Origin: Paenibacillus sp. FSL H7-0737
Lineage (GTDB): Bacteria > Bacillota > Bacilli > Paenibacillales > Paenibacillaceae
Assembly: GCF_000758545.1 (NCBI RefSeq)
Contig: NZ_CP009279.1
Span: forward strand, 6,200,001 to 6,264,000
DNA: 64,000 nucleotides
Reading direction: 5' to 3'
Shown here: piece after piece, positions 17,784 through 25,957 of the stretch
Numbering within the stretch: the stretch's first letter is position 1
Layout of the letters: the number at the start of each line of letters is the position of its first letter
The notes under the pieces: model-generated
Told to the model about the DNA's origin: nothing
Seen by the model: the letters and a program-made list of their open reading frames with translations, nothing else
The model's database searches: none
Program-made: the position numbers and the translations under genes

Positions 17784-19248
17784 ACTTTTTCGACGCTGCC
17801 GCCTTAATTTCCTTCTGAATCTCAGCAATCCCTCTATTCCGTTGGTTGTCGTTGGCAGGGTCCTGGATCACTTTGATCAGTGCCACCTCCAGCGCCTCCG
17901 CAGTCTTGGCATCAATCATGCCTGTGACTTGAAGTTTCGCTTCACTCTGGAATTTCTTCACTGCATTCTTAGTACCAGTATCAAAATAGCCATCTTTGCG
18001 ACCAGGCTTGTAGCCTAAGCCATCCAGCATCGTCTGTGCACTCTTCACATCACCGTTGTTCATGTTATATTGCAGCGTCACGCTCTTGTTAATCGGAGCC
18101 ACTGAGAAGTAATCCGGCTGCGCTACCGCGATATCCGGTTTAATTCCCTTGCCGTGGATCCATGTGCCGTCCGGTGTAAGCCATTTAGCAATGGTAACCT
18201 TCAGTAAGCTGCCATCTCCAAGCTGTTTGTCAAAGCTTGTCTGCACCGTGCCTTTACCAAATGAATTATCACCTATTAGCTTGGCTCCCGCTGACTGCTG
18301 CAAGGCACCCGCCAATATTTCCGAGGCGCTCGCGCTACCTTTATTCATTAGCACTACCACTGGATAAGCCTTGCTAGATCCCTTGGAGGTGCTAACTTCG
18401 CGTTTTTTATCTTTGTATTCTATTTGAACTATGTTTTTACCAGCTGGAATGAACTCTTCAGCCATCTCAATAACAATCGGGAGGACACCGCCTGGATCAT
18501 TACGGACATCAATGACCAATCCCTTCATGCCTTGCTTCTCTAGCTTCCCAAGCTCTTCCTTGAATCGTTCTGCAGTATTTAGGGAGAACTGAGTGACCTC
18601 GATTACCCCTACACCGTCTTTTTCCATAGTTGAGTATACCGTCTCAAGCTTCACATCATCCCGAGTAAGAGCGAACTCTAGAGGCTCTACAGAGCCGGAA
18701 CGTTGTATTTTCAAAGTAGCCTTACTGCCTTTAGGTCCGCGTATCTTCGCAACAGCAGCATTTAGATCCATGCCTTCTAGCGATTCTCCGTTAACGGACA
18801 AAATGACATCCTTGGCCTGAATTCCTGCTTTTTCAGCAGGTGAACCCTTGATTGGGGAGACCACGACTACCTTACCGTTATCCGAAGAGACTTCTGCACC
18901 GATACCTGAAAAGGAACCCTCAATGCTCTCTTCAAATTTCTCAGCAGTTTCTTTACCCATATAGTTGGAATAGGGATCGCCTAGCGCTTCCATCATACCG
19001 TTGACAGCACCATCTATCAGCTTCTCCCGATCTACCGTCTCGTAGTAATTGCTCTCAATCAAACTGAGCGCAGTCCCAAGCTTCTGGGATTCCTTCTGCT
19101 GTAGACCTGCAACCTGCAACGCAGAGGCTAATCCTTGTCCTGCAGCTTGTCCAAAGACATGAGTATAACCCGTCACGCCCAAGGTTACTAAACTACCGCA
19201 TAGCAGGGCGGCGATAATCATAAACGCCGCGGTGCTTTTTTTTAACAT
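17782..19248 (-). CDS. ctpB: Carboxy-terminal processing protease (S41 family)
   Basis: CtpB is an exported serine protease; in B. subtilis it cleaves SpoIVFA during sporulation. The 488-residue product has an N-terminal signal or anchor helix (about 6-28), a PDZ domain (about 105-185, 'GIGAEVSSDNGKVVV'), the S41 peptidase domain with Ser307 in 'GSASASE' and Lys332/Gln336 in 'SFGKGTVQ', and a C-terminal peptidoglycan-binding-type domain (about 405-465). The start at 19248 has GGTGGGAA before it and begins directly with the signal sequence, whereas the longer frame from 19341 does not. The gap to the upstream hydrolase gene is 125 bases. Confidence 0.9.
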   Translation of the reverse strand: MLKKSTAAFMIIAALLCGSLVTLGVTGYTHVFGQAAGQGLASALQVAGLQQKESQKLGTALSLIESNYYETVDREKLIDGAVNGMMEALGDPYSNYMGKETAEKFEESIEGSFSGIGAEVSSDNGKVVVVSPIKGSPAEKAGIQAKDVILSVNGESLEGMDLNAAVAKIRGPKGSKATLKIQRSGSVEPLEFALTRDDVKLETVYSTMEKDGVGVIEVTQFSLNTAERFKEELGKLEKQGMKGLVIDVRNDPGGVLPIVIEMAEEFIPAGKNIVQIEYKDKKREVSTSKGSSKAYPVVVLMNKGSASASEILAGALQQSAGAKLIGDNSFGKGTVQTSFDKQLGDGSLLKVTIAKWLTPDGTWIHGKGIKPDIAVAQPDYFSVAPINKSVTLQYNMNNGDVKSAQTMLDGLGYKPGRKDGYFDTGTKNAVKKFQSEAKLQVTGMIDAKTAEALEVALIKVIQDPANDNQRNRGIAEIQKEIKAAASKK

Positions 19249-19373
19249 GATGTTCCCACCGTCCCTTCTTGTCCATCTTGTAAACAACATCCTAAGTCCG
19301 TCCTGAAAGGTACGGTATCTCTTCCAGTATATGCCGTACAATCAAATAATATGAGTTATAAGTTCGTTAAAAA

Positions 19374-20681
19374 TTAGAGATAAGGCATAGGATTTACAAT
19401 CTTACCGTCAATCCGTACTTCGAAGTGAAGGTGGGGACCCGTTGAATTACCTGTGGAACCTGATTCAGCAACCACATCTCCGCGATTGACTTTATCCCCA
19501 GCACTAACTCTAAGACCGCCTTTACGTATGTGTCCGTAGAGCGTCCAAACTCCGCCTCCATGATCAATAATTACACAATATCCATAACCGCTCCACCATT
19601 CAGCCAAGATAACCGTTCCGGAATCCGCCGCATGAATATTGGTTCCTTGTGGAACCGCAAAATCGACGCCGGTGTGTACTTTCCCCTTCTCACCCGTGAT
19701 TGGATGTGTCCGTGGTCCATAAGGGGATGAGATTCTTGCGGATCCTACAGGAAGTAGAAATGGCCCATCTCCACCTGAATATCCCGTATCACTAGAACTG
19801 GAGCTAGAACTACTGCTTCCCTTACTAGCTGCAGCTGCAGCCTTCTTGGCAGCCGCCGCAGCTCTACGAGCCGCTTCCGCCTTAGCCGCTGCTGCTCTGC
19901 GAGCGGCTTCCTCTGCCTTAATCTTATCCTTTTGCGTTTCCAGCGCAGAGCGTTCGCTTGCCAGTTTGACTAGCTTTTCATTCTGCTCTTCACTTAAATC
20001 ATCACTTTCTTGAATTTGCTTATCATAGAAAGCGATAAGCTCCTGTTTCTCAGCTTCTTTCTCCTTCAGCAGACTTCTCTGTTGTTCCAAAGAAGTATAC
20101 AGCTGCTTGGCTTGGGCATATTGCCCTTCAAGCTCTTGTTTCTTCTCTATCACCGTCTGCTTGTCCAACTTATGTTGAACTAACAGCTCCTGGTCCTGAT
20201 CCACAATCATCTTAAGTGAATCCGCGCGATCCAGAAAATCAGCGAAGCTTGTCGAGGAGAGCAAAACATCCAAGTAAGAAACCGCACCATCGGTATACAT
20301 TAATCGAACACGGGATCCTAAGACTTCCTCTCTAGAGGCGACTCGTGCTTCTGCTTTATCCAACTCCGTTGCCGTAACATTCAGAGATTGTTCTGTATCG
20401 GAAATTTGGGTAGAGATTTCGGTCATTTTGCCCTTAACTTGATCCACTTGCTGTAAGACATACTGCAGATTGAGATTCGTCTTATTCTTATAATGCTGTG
20501 CTTCCTGCGTTTGGGACGCCGCTTTCTCCTGCTGCGCCTTAGCTTCCTGCACCTCTTTTTGCAGCTGCTTTAGCTGCTTATCGATTTCGGCAACACTTGT
20601 TTTTTTGGCATATCCATCAGAGGGCTGGAATATAGTGACAGCTAGTAACATTACGGCTAGTCCGGCAGCAATCTTCTTCAA
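19374..20681 (-). CDS. EnvC/CwlO-like murein hydrolase or activator with M23 domain
   Basis: This is an exported cell wall protein. After a signal peptide ending near 'DGYAKK' come long coiled coils (about residues 30-265), an Ala/Lys-rich and Ser-rich hinge, and a C-terminal M23 (LytM) domain with 'HTGVDFA' and 'GPHLHFEV', the zinc ligand motifs. All expected HxxxD and HxH ligands are present, so it may be an active endopeptidase rather than a degenerate EnvC-type activator. It follows ftsX, and FtsEX is known to control such coiled-coil hydrolases in other bacteria. A TTG start at 20681 behind GGGGAG is preferred to a GTG at 20702 that lacks a site. Confidence 0.88.
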   Translation of the reverse strand: MKKIAAGLAVMLLAVTIFQPSDGYAKKTSVAEIDKQLKQLQKEVQEAKAQQEKAASQTQEAQHYKNKTNLNLQYVLQQVDQVKGKMTEISTQISDTEQSLNVTATELDKAEARVASREEVLGSRVRLMYTDGAVSYLDVLLSSTSFADFLDRADSLKMIVDQDQELLVQHKLDKQTVIEKKQELEGQYAQAKQLYTSLEQQRSLLKEKEAEKQELIAFYDKQIQESDDLSEEQNEKLVKLASERSALETQKDKIKAEEAARRAAAAKAEAARRAAAAAKKAAAAASKGSSSSSSSSSDTGYSGGDGPFLLPVGSARISSPYGPRTHPITGEKGKVHTGVDFAVPQGTNIHAADSGTVILAEWWSGYGYCVIIDHGGGVWTLYGHIRKGGLRVSAGDKVNRGDVVAESGSTGNSTGPHLHFEVRIDGKIVNPMPYL

Positions 20682-20711
20682 CTTGCACTCCCCATCCTTC
20701 ACTTTTTAATA

Positions 20712-21626
20712 TTAAACTTTCAAGAACCTACGAATAGAAACCGTGCTTCCCCAGACGCCGATCAGCACGCCTAGTCCAACTAGTACACCGACGACCAGCA
20801 TCCAAATATTATCGAACGGAATTAGCTGCAATTGGAGCATAGGATCTCCCTGTACGGTCGATTCCAAAGTGCTGTAACCCAAATACAAGACAACGGAGGT
20901 AATGAGCGATCCGATCAGACCGATCAATGCCCCTTCTATAAAGAAAGGCCAGCGAATAAAATAATTTGTCGCGCCTACGAGCTTCATAATGCCAATCTCC
21001 TTACGACGAGCAAGTATCGTAACCCGAATCGTATTAGAGATGAGGAACATAGACATGAGCCCCAGACCTGCTACAAAAATAAAACCAATGTTTCGTACAG
21101 CGCGTGTTATTTTGAACAAGGTTTCTATTGAGCCCTTGCCATATTTCACTTTGTAAATGGGCTGATCAGTATGTGTCTTGTTGAGTGCTTCAATCTTCTC
21201 AGCCACAAATGATACTGTAGTAGGTTCGACAACTTCTACCTTAAGCGTATCTGGGAGAGGGTTATTGTCTTCATCGAACCCTTCCAGAAGCTCAGCCGCG
21301 TCCTCACCCATATCTGCACGGAGATCTTTAAGTCCTTGATCCTTGGAGATGAACGTAATCTTGCTGACCTCCGGCATATTGCCAATTTCAGTCTGCAAAG
21401 TCTCACGCAACTTCTGATCTACATTTAGTGCCAAATGCACATTAATCTGTACCTGGCTATCTGCCTCATCCGCTACAGCATTCACATTAAGAACAAGAAG
21501 AATAAATACACCTAGGACAAAAAGAGAGACGACGATGGAAGTGATCGAAGCAATCGACATCCAGCCATTACGGAATACGCTTTTGAAGCCTTCCCGCAAG
21601 TGTCGCAAGAAGGTCTTAAAACTCAT
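20712..21626 (-). CDS. ftsX: Cell division ABC transporter-like permease FtsX
   Basis: FtsX is the membrane half of FtsEX, which transmits ATP hydrolysis to peptidoglycan hydrolases outside the cell. The protein has about 304 residues: an N-terminal helix (about 20-45), an external domain (about 50-170), and three C-terminal helices, the normal FtsX topology. The N-terminal block 'HLREGFKSVFRNGWMS' matches the family. The second ATG (21626) is preferred because AGGGG lies nine bases before it; the first ATG is too close. It overlaps ftsE by 11 bases. Confidence 0.95.
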   Translation of the reverse strand: MSFKTFLRHLREGFKSVFRNGWMSIASITSIVVSLFVLGVFILLVLNVNAVADEADSQVQINVHLALNVDQKLRETLQTEIGNMPEVSKITFISKDQGLKDLRADMGEDAAELLEGFDEDNNPLPDTLKVEVVEPTTVSFVAEKIEALNKTHTDQPIYKVKYGKGSIETLFKITRAVRNIGFIFVAGLGLMSMFLISNTIRVTILARRKEIGIMKLVGATNYFIRWPFFIEGALIGLIGSLITSVVLYLGYSTLESTVQGDPMLQLQLIPFDNIWMLVVGVLVGLGVLIGVWGSTVSIRRFLKV

Positions 21627-22302
21627 AGCCATATTCCCCTCTCGCCTGGTCTCTCACAATGTTTCCGTTCTCAATCGCAAGCACCCGCTTGCGCATTTTA
21701 TTCACGATATCTCTATTATGGGTAGCCATTACAATTGTTGTTCCACGAAAATTAATTTCATCCAGCAGCTGCATAATGCCCCATGAAGTCTCAGGGTCCA
21801 AGTTACCTGTAGGCTCGTCCGCAATAATAACAGATGGGTTATTAACGATAGCCCGAGCAATTGCAATACGCTGCTGTTCTCCACCTGAGAGCTGTGAGGG
21901 CTCACGATTTGCTTTATTTTTGAGTCCAACCAGATCGAGAACTTCATTCACACGTTTCTTGATGACCTTCTTCGGGGCTTCAATAACTTCCATGGCAAAA
22001 GCAATATTCTCATACGCTGTCATCCTTGGTAATAACCGAAAGTCTTGAAACACAACGCCGATATTACGGCGCACATATGGGATTTTACGTTGTTTAAGCT
22101 TCCCTATGTTAAAGCCTCCCACAGAAATTTGACCTTTAGTTGGCACTTCTTCTCTATAAATCAATTTCATAAAAGTAGATTTACCCGCGCCGGATGGACC
22201 GACAACATACACAAATTCATTGCGGTCAATTTTTACTGAAACTCCTTGCAGTGCGTGAGTTCCGTTAGGGTACGTCTTCCATACATCTTGCATTTCAATC
22301 AT
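21616..22302 (-). CDS. ftsE: Cell division ATP-binding protein FtsE
   Basis: This is the ATPase partner of FtsX. Walker A 'GPSGAGKST' is at about residues 35-43, the signature 'LSGGEQQRIA' and Walker B 'VIIADEPTGNLDP' follow. With the start at 22302 (behind GGGAAGTG) the protein has 228 residues, the standard FtsE length; an ATG at 22317 would add five. It is the first gene of a minus-strand operon with ftsX, the M23 hydrolase and ctpB. A WalR-type box lies about 97 bases upstream. Confidence 0.95.
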   Translation of the reverse strand: MIEMQDVWKTYPNGTHALQGVSVKIDRNEFVYVVGPSGAGKSTFMKLIYREEVPTKGQISVGGFNIGKLKQRKIPYVRRNIGVVFQDFRLLPRMTAYENIAFAMEVIEAPKKVIKKRVNEVLDLVGLKNKANREPSQLSGGEQQRIAIARAIVNNPSVIIADEPTGNLDPETSWGIMQLLDEINFRGTTIVMATHNRDIVNKMRKRVLAIENGNIVRDQARGEYGYEF

Positions 22303-22398
22303 TTTCTCACTTCCCAATTATGACATTTTCCACTTGTGTGAATCGACAGGGTACAGCTTAAGTTTCCATAAACTTCAATATTTCCGCAATGTATCTAT

Positions 22399-22415
22399 TG
22401 TAACAAATCTGTAAC
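22399..22415 (+). promoter_or_regulatory. WalR (YycF)-type binding box
   Basis: TGTAAC-AAATC-TGTAAC is a perfect match to the known WalR direct-repeat consensus TGT(A/T)A(A/T/C)-N5-TGT(A/T)A(A/T/C). It sits between divergent ftsE and the VanW-family gene, in the orientation of the latter, 40 bases upstream of that gene's predicted -35 element. Confidence 0.6.
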
Positions 22416-22454
22416 CGATTGAGTACCCCGTAACTGCCCCACTATTCGAAAGTT

Positions 22455-22482
22455 TTGTAATGTCTGTACATATACATATAAA
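22455..22482 (+). promoter_or_regulatory. Promoter of the VanW-family gene
   Basis: A -35 of TTGTAA (22455-22460), a 16-base spacer and a -10 of TATAAA (22477-22482) lie 49 bases before the start codon. Confidence 0.5.
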
Positions 22483-22531
22483 AAGCACCTAATGTGCCGC
22501 TTGCAGAAGCCATCCAGGAAGGAGATTATTC

Positions 22532-23959
22532 ATGAAAAAAATCCATTTTACCCTCATAATAGTCATTGCACTCATTCTTATCGGCTCACTAATCTATGGG
22601 GGACTTCAACTATATGGCCATAAAAACACGCTTCCAAAAGGAACAACCCTTGCCGGATGGGAGGTGGGCGGGCTGAATATCTCAGAGGTACGTTCCGAAC
22701 TGGAGAAAAAGCTACAGGCCCTTGAATCTATCCCCCTTGTGTTGCAGGTCGAAGGGAATTCTGAGCTTACCCTCAAGCTTAAACAAGCTGGAATGGCCTA
22801 TGAAGCCGCTGCTTTTGAGCAAGGTCTACAAGATCTTACGGAGGGGCGGCTATGGGATCGTGTAAAAGCCCGCTACAGCTTCCCCCAGAATTGGAGTCTT
22901 GAAGCCCATCTGGATATTGCTCAATTACAGACCATCCTAAGTCCCGCTTGGGAGAGAGAATCGTTCGGTGATCCAGTAGATGCTACGCGGCGAATTACCG
23001 GGGATGATCGTGTAGTGTATACGTCCGAGAAGACTTCCCTTGAGGTGGACTGGACAGGAATGGTTACCTCACTATGGGCCGCTGCCCCCACTCGTTTTAG
23101 TCGTCTACTCTCGCTGCAAGAGAAGGGGATCACTTTGGAAGTTCCATTAACCATATTACAACCGGACATCACTCTAAACGCTCTAAAGGAGCAAGGCATT
23201 GAGCGAAAAATCATGCAATTCAGCACCTCTCTCGGAGCAAGTGGACCTGGACGAATCTACAACGTCGAATCAGCAGCCAAAGCTGTGAACGGAACCGTGC
23301 TCCCACCTGGAGCCGTTTTTGACTATGGCAAAGCTATTGAAAAAGCAAAAATAGATTACGGCTTCCGCGAAGCGCCAGTCATTGTGAACGGTAAGCTACA
23401 AGCCGGCGTCGGCGGCGGAATCTGCCAAGTTTCCAGTACGCTGTACAATGCCGCTTTGCGCACCGGACTGGAGATTGTGGAGCGCCGCAATCACTCCTTG
23501 CCGGTCAACTATCTACCCAAAGGCCAGGATGCCACCTTTGCTGAAGGCTATATCAACTTCCGTTTTCGCAATACGACTGGCAAATATCTAGTCATTAAAG
23601 CGGCTGTGCAAGGTCGATCACTAACGATCAAGCTCTTCGGTACTTTTCCGAAAAATGTTACATATAAGGTCCATTCACAAATCGTAGAGGTGTTGCCTCC
23701 AGTCGACAAGTACGTAAACGACCCTTCCCTCCCCCGTGGAGGCTCACGCGTTATACAAAATGGGAAGACCGGATATGTTGTTGAAACTTACAGCACCCGG
23801 TTTGTTGACGGTAAATCCACTGAGGTAAAGAAATTATCCCGTGACGTGTATTACGCACAAAAACGATTAATCGCCATCAATCGTGGAGGCGTAAGCAAAT
23901 CTGTTATTCCAGAAGCACCTAGAAAGCAGTTGGTAGAGGATGGCGTTCGAAGTGAATAG
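22532..23959 (+). CDS. VanW-family cell wall protein
   Basis: This is an exported protein of unknown enzymatic role. It has an N-terminal anchor helix (about residues 5-28), a putative peptidoglycan-binding region (about 35-210), and a VanW domain (about 230-375) with 'GGICQVSSTLYNAALR', the characteristic block, and 'RRNHSLPVNY'. The last 80 residues resemble a G5-type extension seen in B. subtilis YoaR-like proteins. VanW is an accessory gene of some vancomycin-resistance clusters, but most VanW-domain proteins are chromosomal and are not resistance genes. AAGGAG precedes the ATG. A strong terminator follows, so it is a single-gene unit divergent from ftsEX. Confidence 0.87.
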   Translation: MKKIHFTLIIVIALILIGSLIYGGLQLYGHKNTLPKGTTLAGWEVGGLNISEVRSELEKKLQALESIPLVLQVEGNSELTLKLKQAGMAYEAAAFEQGLQDLTEGRLWDRVKARYSFPQNWSLEAHLDIAQLQTILSPAWERESFGDPVDATRRITGDDRVVYTSEKTSLEVDWTGMVTSLWAAAPTRFSRLLSLQEKGITLEVPLTILQPDITLNALKEQGIERKIMQFSTSLGASGPGRIYNVESAAKAVNGTVLPPGAVFDYGKAIEKAKIDYGFREAPVIVNGKLQAGVGGGICQVSSTLYNAALRTGLEIVERRNHSLPVNYLPKGQDATFAEGYINFRFRNTTGKYLVIKAAVQGRSLTIKLFGTFPKNVTYKVHSQIVEVLPPVDKYVNDPSLPRGGSRVIQNGKTGYVVETYSTRFVDGKSTEVKKLSRDVYYAQKRLIAINRGGVSKSVIPEAPRKQLVEDGVRSE

Positions 23960-23966
23960 CCTACAA

Positions 23967-24004
23967 AAAAAACGGTCAGACCTCGTGAGGTTCTGACCGT
24001 TTTT
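23967..24004 (+). terminator. Terminator of the VanW-family gene
   Basis: The stem AACGGTCAGA.CTC/GAG.TCTGACCGTT is followed by TTTTT; the A run on the other side could also support minus-strand termination. Confidence 0.85.
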
Positions 24005-24043
24005 ACTTGTGCATCTATTTTACCTGTAGATGACCTTACTCGC

Positions 24044-24069
24044 CTTTAAAATTTACGATTCGGGGGTAC
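24044..24069 (+). promoter_or_regulatory. Possible general-stress (sigma-B type) promoter
   Basis: CTTTAA at 24044-24049, a 14-base spacer and GGGTAC at 24064-24069 resemble the sigma-B consensus GTTTAA-N12-14-GGGTAT with one mismatch in each element. It lies 38 bases before the CBS gene start. A TATAAT at 24083-24088 has no matching -35. Confidence 0.25.
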
Positions 24070-24106
24070 ATTAGAAATAGACCTATAATCAGAAAGGATG
24101 AATACC

Positions 24107-24508
24107 ATGTCAACAGCTCTTGTAAATGATCTCTCTAATATTGTCCGCAGTGCACCTGCTATTTTTGCCTCACGTACTTGCAGAGAAGCCCTTCGCGTAA
24201 TGTTCCAGCATCCAGAATCTAAATGTATCGTCGTCTGTAACGCCACGAATGAACCGCTTGGATTGTTAATGAGCGAACGATTCTTTTTAAAAGCCACCGG
24301 AAGATCAGGGGTAGATCTGTTCTACAGAGAACCTGCCATGAAGCTTATGAACAAAACTCCACTTATCTATGATATCTCCACTCCACTTGAAGCTGTATTA
24401 GCTAATGCTATGAGCCGCCCAGATCCTATGAAGAATGATTGTGTCATTATTACCCGTAAAGGCAAATTCGCAGGTGTTGTTTATATCTCTGACCTGAAGC
24501 GCAGTTAA
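24107..24508 (+). CDS. CBS-domain pair protein
   Basis: A small soluble protein of 133 residues consisting only of two CBS motifs: about residues 10-60 ('ALRVMFQHPESKCIVVCN', then 'EPLGLLMSERFF') and about 75-130 ('MNKTPLIYDIST' to 'KFAGVVYISDL'). CBS pairs bind adenosyl ligands and usually regulate an attached or partner protein. No effector domain is present. The second ATG (24107) is preferred because GAAAGG lies nine bases before it. The target is not evident from the neighbours, which are envelope genes. Confidence 0.75.
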   Translation: MSTALVNDLSNIVRSAPAIFASRTCREALRVMFQHPESKCIVVCNATNEPLGLLMSERFFLKATGRSGVDLFYREPAMKLMNKTPLIYDISTPLEAVLANAMSRPDPMKNDCVIITRKGKFAGVVYISDLKRS

Positions 24509-24554
24509 TTCATAGCCCCTGTCATCATCTTTCCTCTAATACCTTCCTCTTTCC

Positions 24555-25157
24555 TCAGAAAAGAATATCCGGTGAAGTGTCGATTCTCCAGTATCCCTCC
24601 ACTTTCTTCAGCTTCACATACACCGACTCACTGGTTTGCTGCGCATCTGGATAAGGAACGGTCAGTTCGAATTCAGCGGTTGTCGCAGTTTTAGAGAGCA
24701 TGCGGGCGGTGGCTTTTTCATACATTAATAAATTGCCCACATCTGCATTAACCTGCGACATTCTTCCGTTATACTCCAAAAATTGAGTCTGCACATAATA
24801 TGCCGCTGCATTGTGAGTGTAGGCTTTTTTTATGTAATTCATCAGCTTCGTCTTTGTGCCAATGTCACTGGAAAGATAACGGTACTCCTGCGCTTTATAG
24901 GTGAAGGTTTCTATCGGGAAGATGTTTCCGCCTCGATTACTATAGAAATAAAGAGCTCTTGCATGGACTACGAGCGGTATGATGCTCTTCACCGTCAAAT
25001 TATTGATGGTAGCAGGGCCCTCTTTCCCAGGCGCAGACACAGCCACCTTCTTGACTGCCGTACTTCCTGCTGACGGTGAAGCTGCCATAGCTCCCCCACT
25101 TGCTGAGATCAGGCCTATGGAAAGGGCCAACGAACCAATCATCCACTTTTTGTTCAT
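24555..25157 (-). CDS. Secreted IseA-like protein (putative DL-endopeptidase inhibitor)
   Basis: The 200-residue product begins with a clear Sec signal peptide ending at 'GGAMA-AS'. The mature part contains 'YRYLSSDIGTKTKLMNYIKK' and, at the end, a 'VKLKKVEGYWRID' strand. This pattern is like that of IseA/YoeB, which binds and restrains NlpC/P60 DL-endopeptidases of the Bacillus cell wall. The similarity was recognised by eye and is moderate. AAGGAGG precedes the start at 25157; an upstream ATG at 25202 has no good site. The gene is near ftsEX and the wall hydrolase genes, which suits a role in controlling autolysis. Confidence 0.55.
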   Translation of the reverse strand: MNKKWMIGSLALSIGLISASGGAMAASPSAGSTAVKKVAVSAPGKEGPATINNLTVKSIIPLVVHARALYFYSNRGGNIFPIETFTYKAQEYRYLSSDIGTKTKLMNYIKKAYTHNAAAYYVQTQFLEYNGRMSQVNADVGNLLMYEKATARMLSKTATTAEFELTVPYPDAQQTSESVYVKLKKVEGYWRIDTSPDILF

Positions 25158-25282
25158 TCGGAATTCCTCCTTTTTTATCTGAAAAATACAGGCGATAGCC
25201 ACTGTTCCAGCTTATGCACCCCGCAAGCTAAAATACCCAATAAACAGAGGAATGAAAACGCATTTATATTTTATAGTAACGA

Positions 25283-25320
25283 AAAAATCCACCCTCCTGA
25301 TTTACAGGAAAAGTGGAGTC
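25283..25320 (-). terminator. Terminator of the type IV pilus operon
   Basis: On the minus strand the imperfect stem TCCACttTTCCTG/CAGGAgggTGGA is followed by TTTTTT. It lies 32 bases past the pilO-like stop. Confidence 0.65.
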
Positions 25321-25351
25321 GTGAAATAGTGTTATTACAACGGTTAGAGAT

Positions 25352-25957
25352 CTAATTCGAAGAAGGAGTAACAACCTCATAATAAGCTGTGAAAGCTACG
25401 TTAGCTGTCAAGATACTTTCTGGAGTGTTCGCAGAACGCTCTTCATAGGACTGTTGGAAATTAAACGAGTCAATATTCACGATACGCGGCAGCTTCTGCA
25501 ACTCCTCCATCCATTGTCGTATCCCCGTATACGTACCTTCTATGACTGCGGTCATTTTGATCTGTTTGACGGTAGGGAACAATACTTCTGCTGACCCTGT
25601 CATTTGCTGAATAGAATTAGCCTCATCCAAAATGAAGCTGACATCCTTTAAGCGTGCCTGTGAGGACATCCCAACCGCTCGTAAATCATCAATCAAGCCT
25701 TCGCTGTCATCGCCTTTCGGGAGTGCTGCCAGAAGCTCCTGTTGTTCCGAATCTAAAGAAGTAGCGCTGCTTTTTAGTTCATTAATTTTAGTTTGGAGAA
25801 TCTCTGCTTCTTTTTGTAGCTGGCTGATCTCGGCGTTCTGTGCGGATATTTCTTTATTTGTTGGTTGAACACCCAGCATATAAAAGGCAAACAGCATCAA
25901 GAACAAAATCAATACACCCAGTACGATTGGAGAGCGATACTTATTGAACTGTTCCAT
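25352..25957 (-). CDS. pilO: Type IV pilus alignment protein PilO-like
   Basis: PilO is an inner-membrane protein of the pilus alignment complex. The 201 residues comprise one N-terminal membrane helix (about 12-30), a coiled coil rich in Gln/Glu (about 35-70) and a small ferredoxin-like domain (about 75-195), the PilO layout. It overlaps pilMN by 17 bases, has GAGGTGAA before its start and is the last gene of the operon. PilP and PilQ are absent, as expected in a bacterium without an outer membrane. Confidence 0.8.
   Translation of the reverse strand: MEQFNKYRSPIVLGVLILFLMLFAFYMLGVQPTNKEISAQNAEISQLQKEAEILQTKINELKSSATSLDSEQQELLAALPKGDDSEGLIDDLRAVGMSSQARLKDVSFILDEANSIQQMTGSAEVLFPTVKQIKMTAVIEGTYTGIRQWMEELQKLPRIVNIDSFNFQQSYEERSANTPESILTANVAFTAYYEVVTPSSN

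Noticed and set aside
22532..23959. The VanW-family gene considered as part of a glycopeptide-resistance cluster
   Set aside because: No vanH, vanA, vanX, vanY or vanRS-type genes are adjacent. Stand-alone VanW-domain proteins are common in Bacillota chromosomes.
25249..25262. A second cre-like site upstream of the IseA-like gene
   Set aside because: TGAAAACGCATTTA has two mismatches to the consensus, including one in the conserved half, and no catabolic gene follows.
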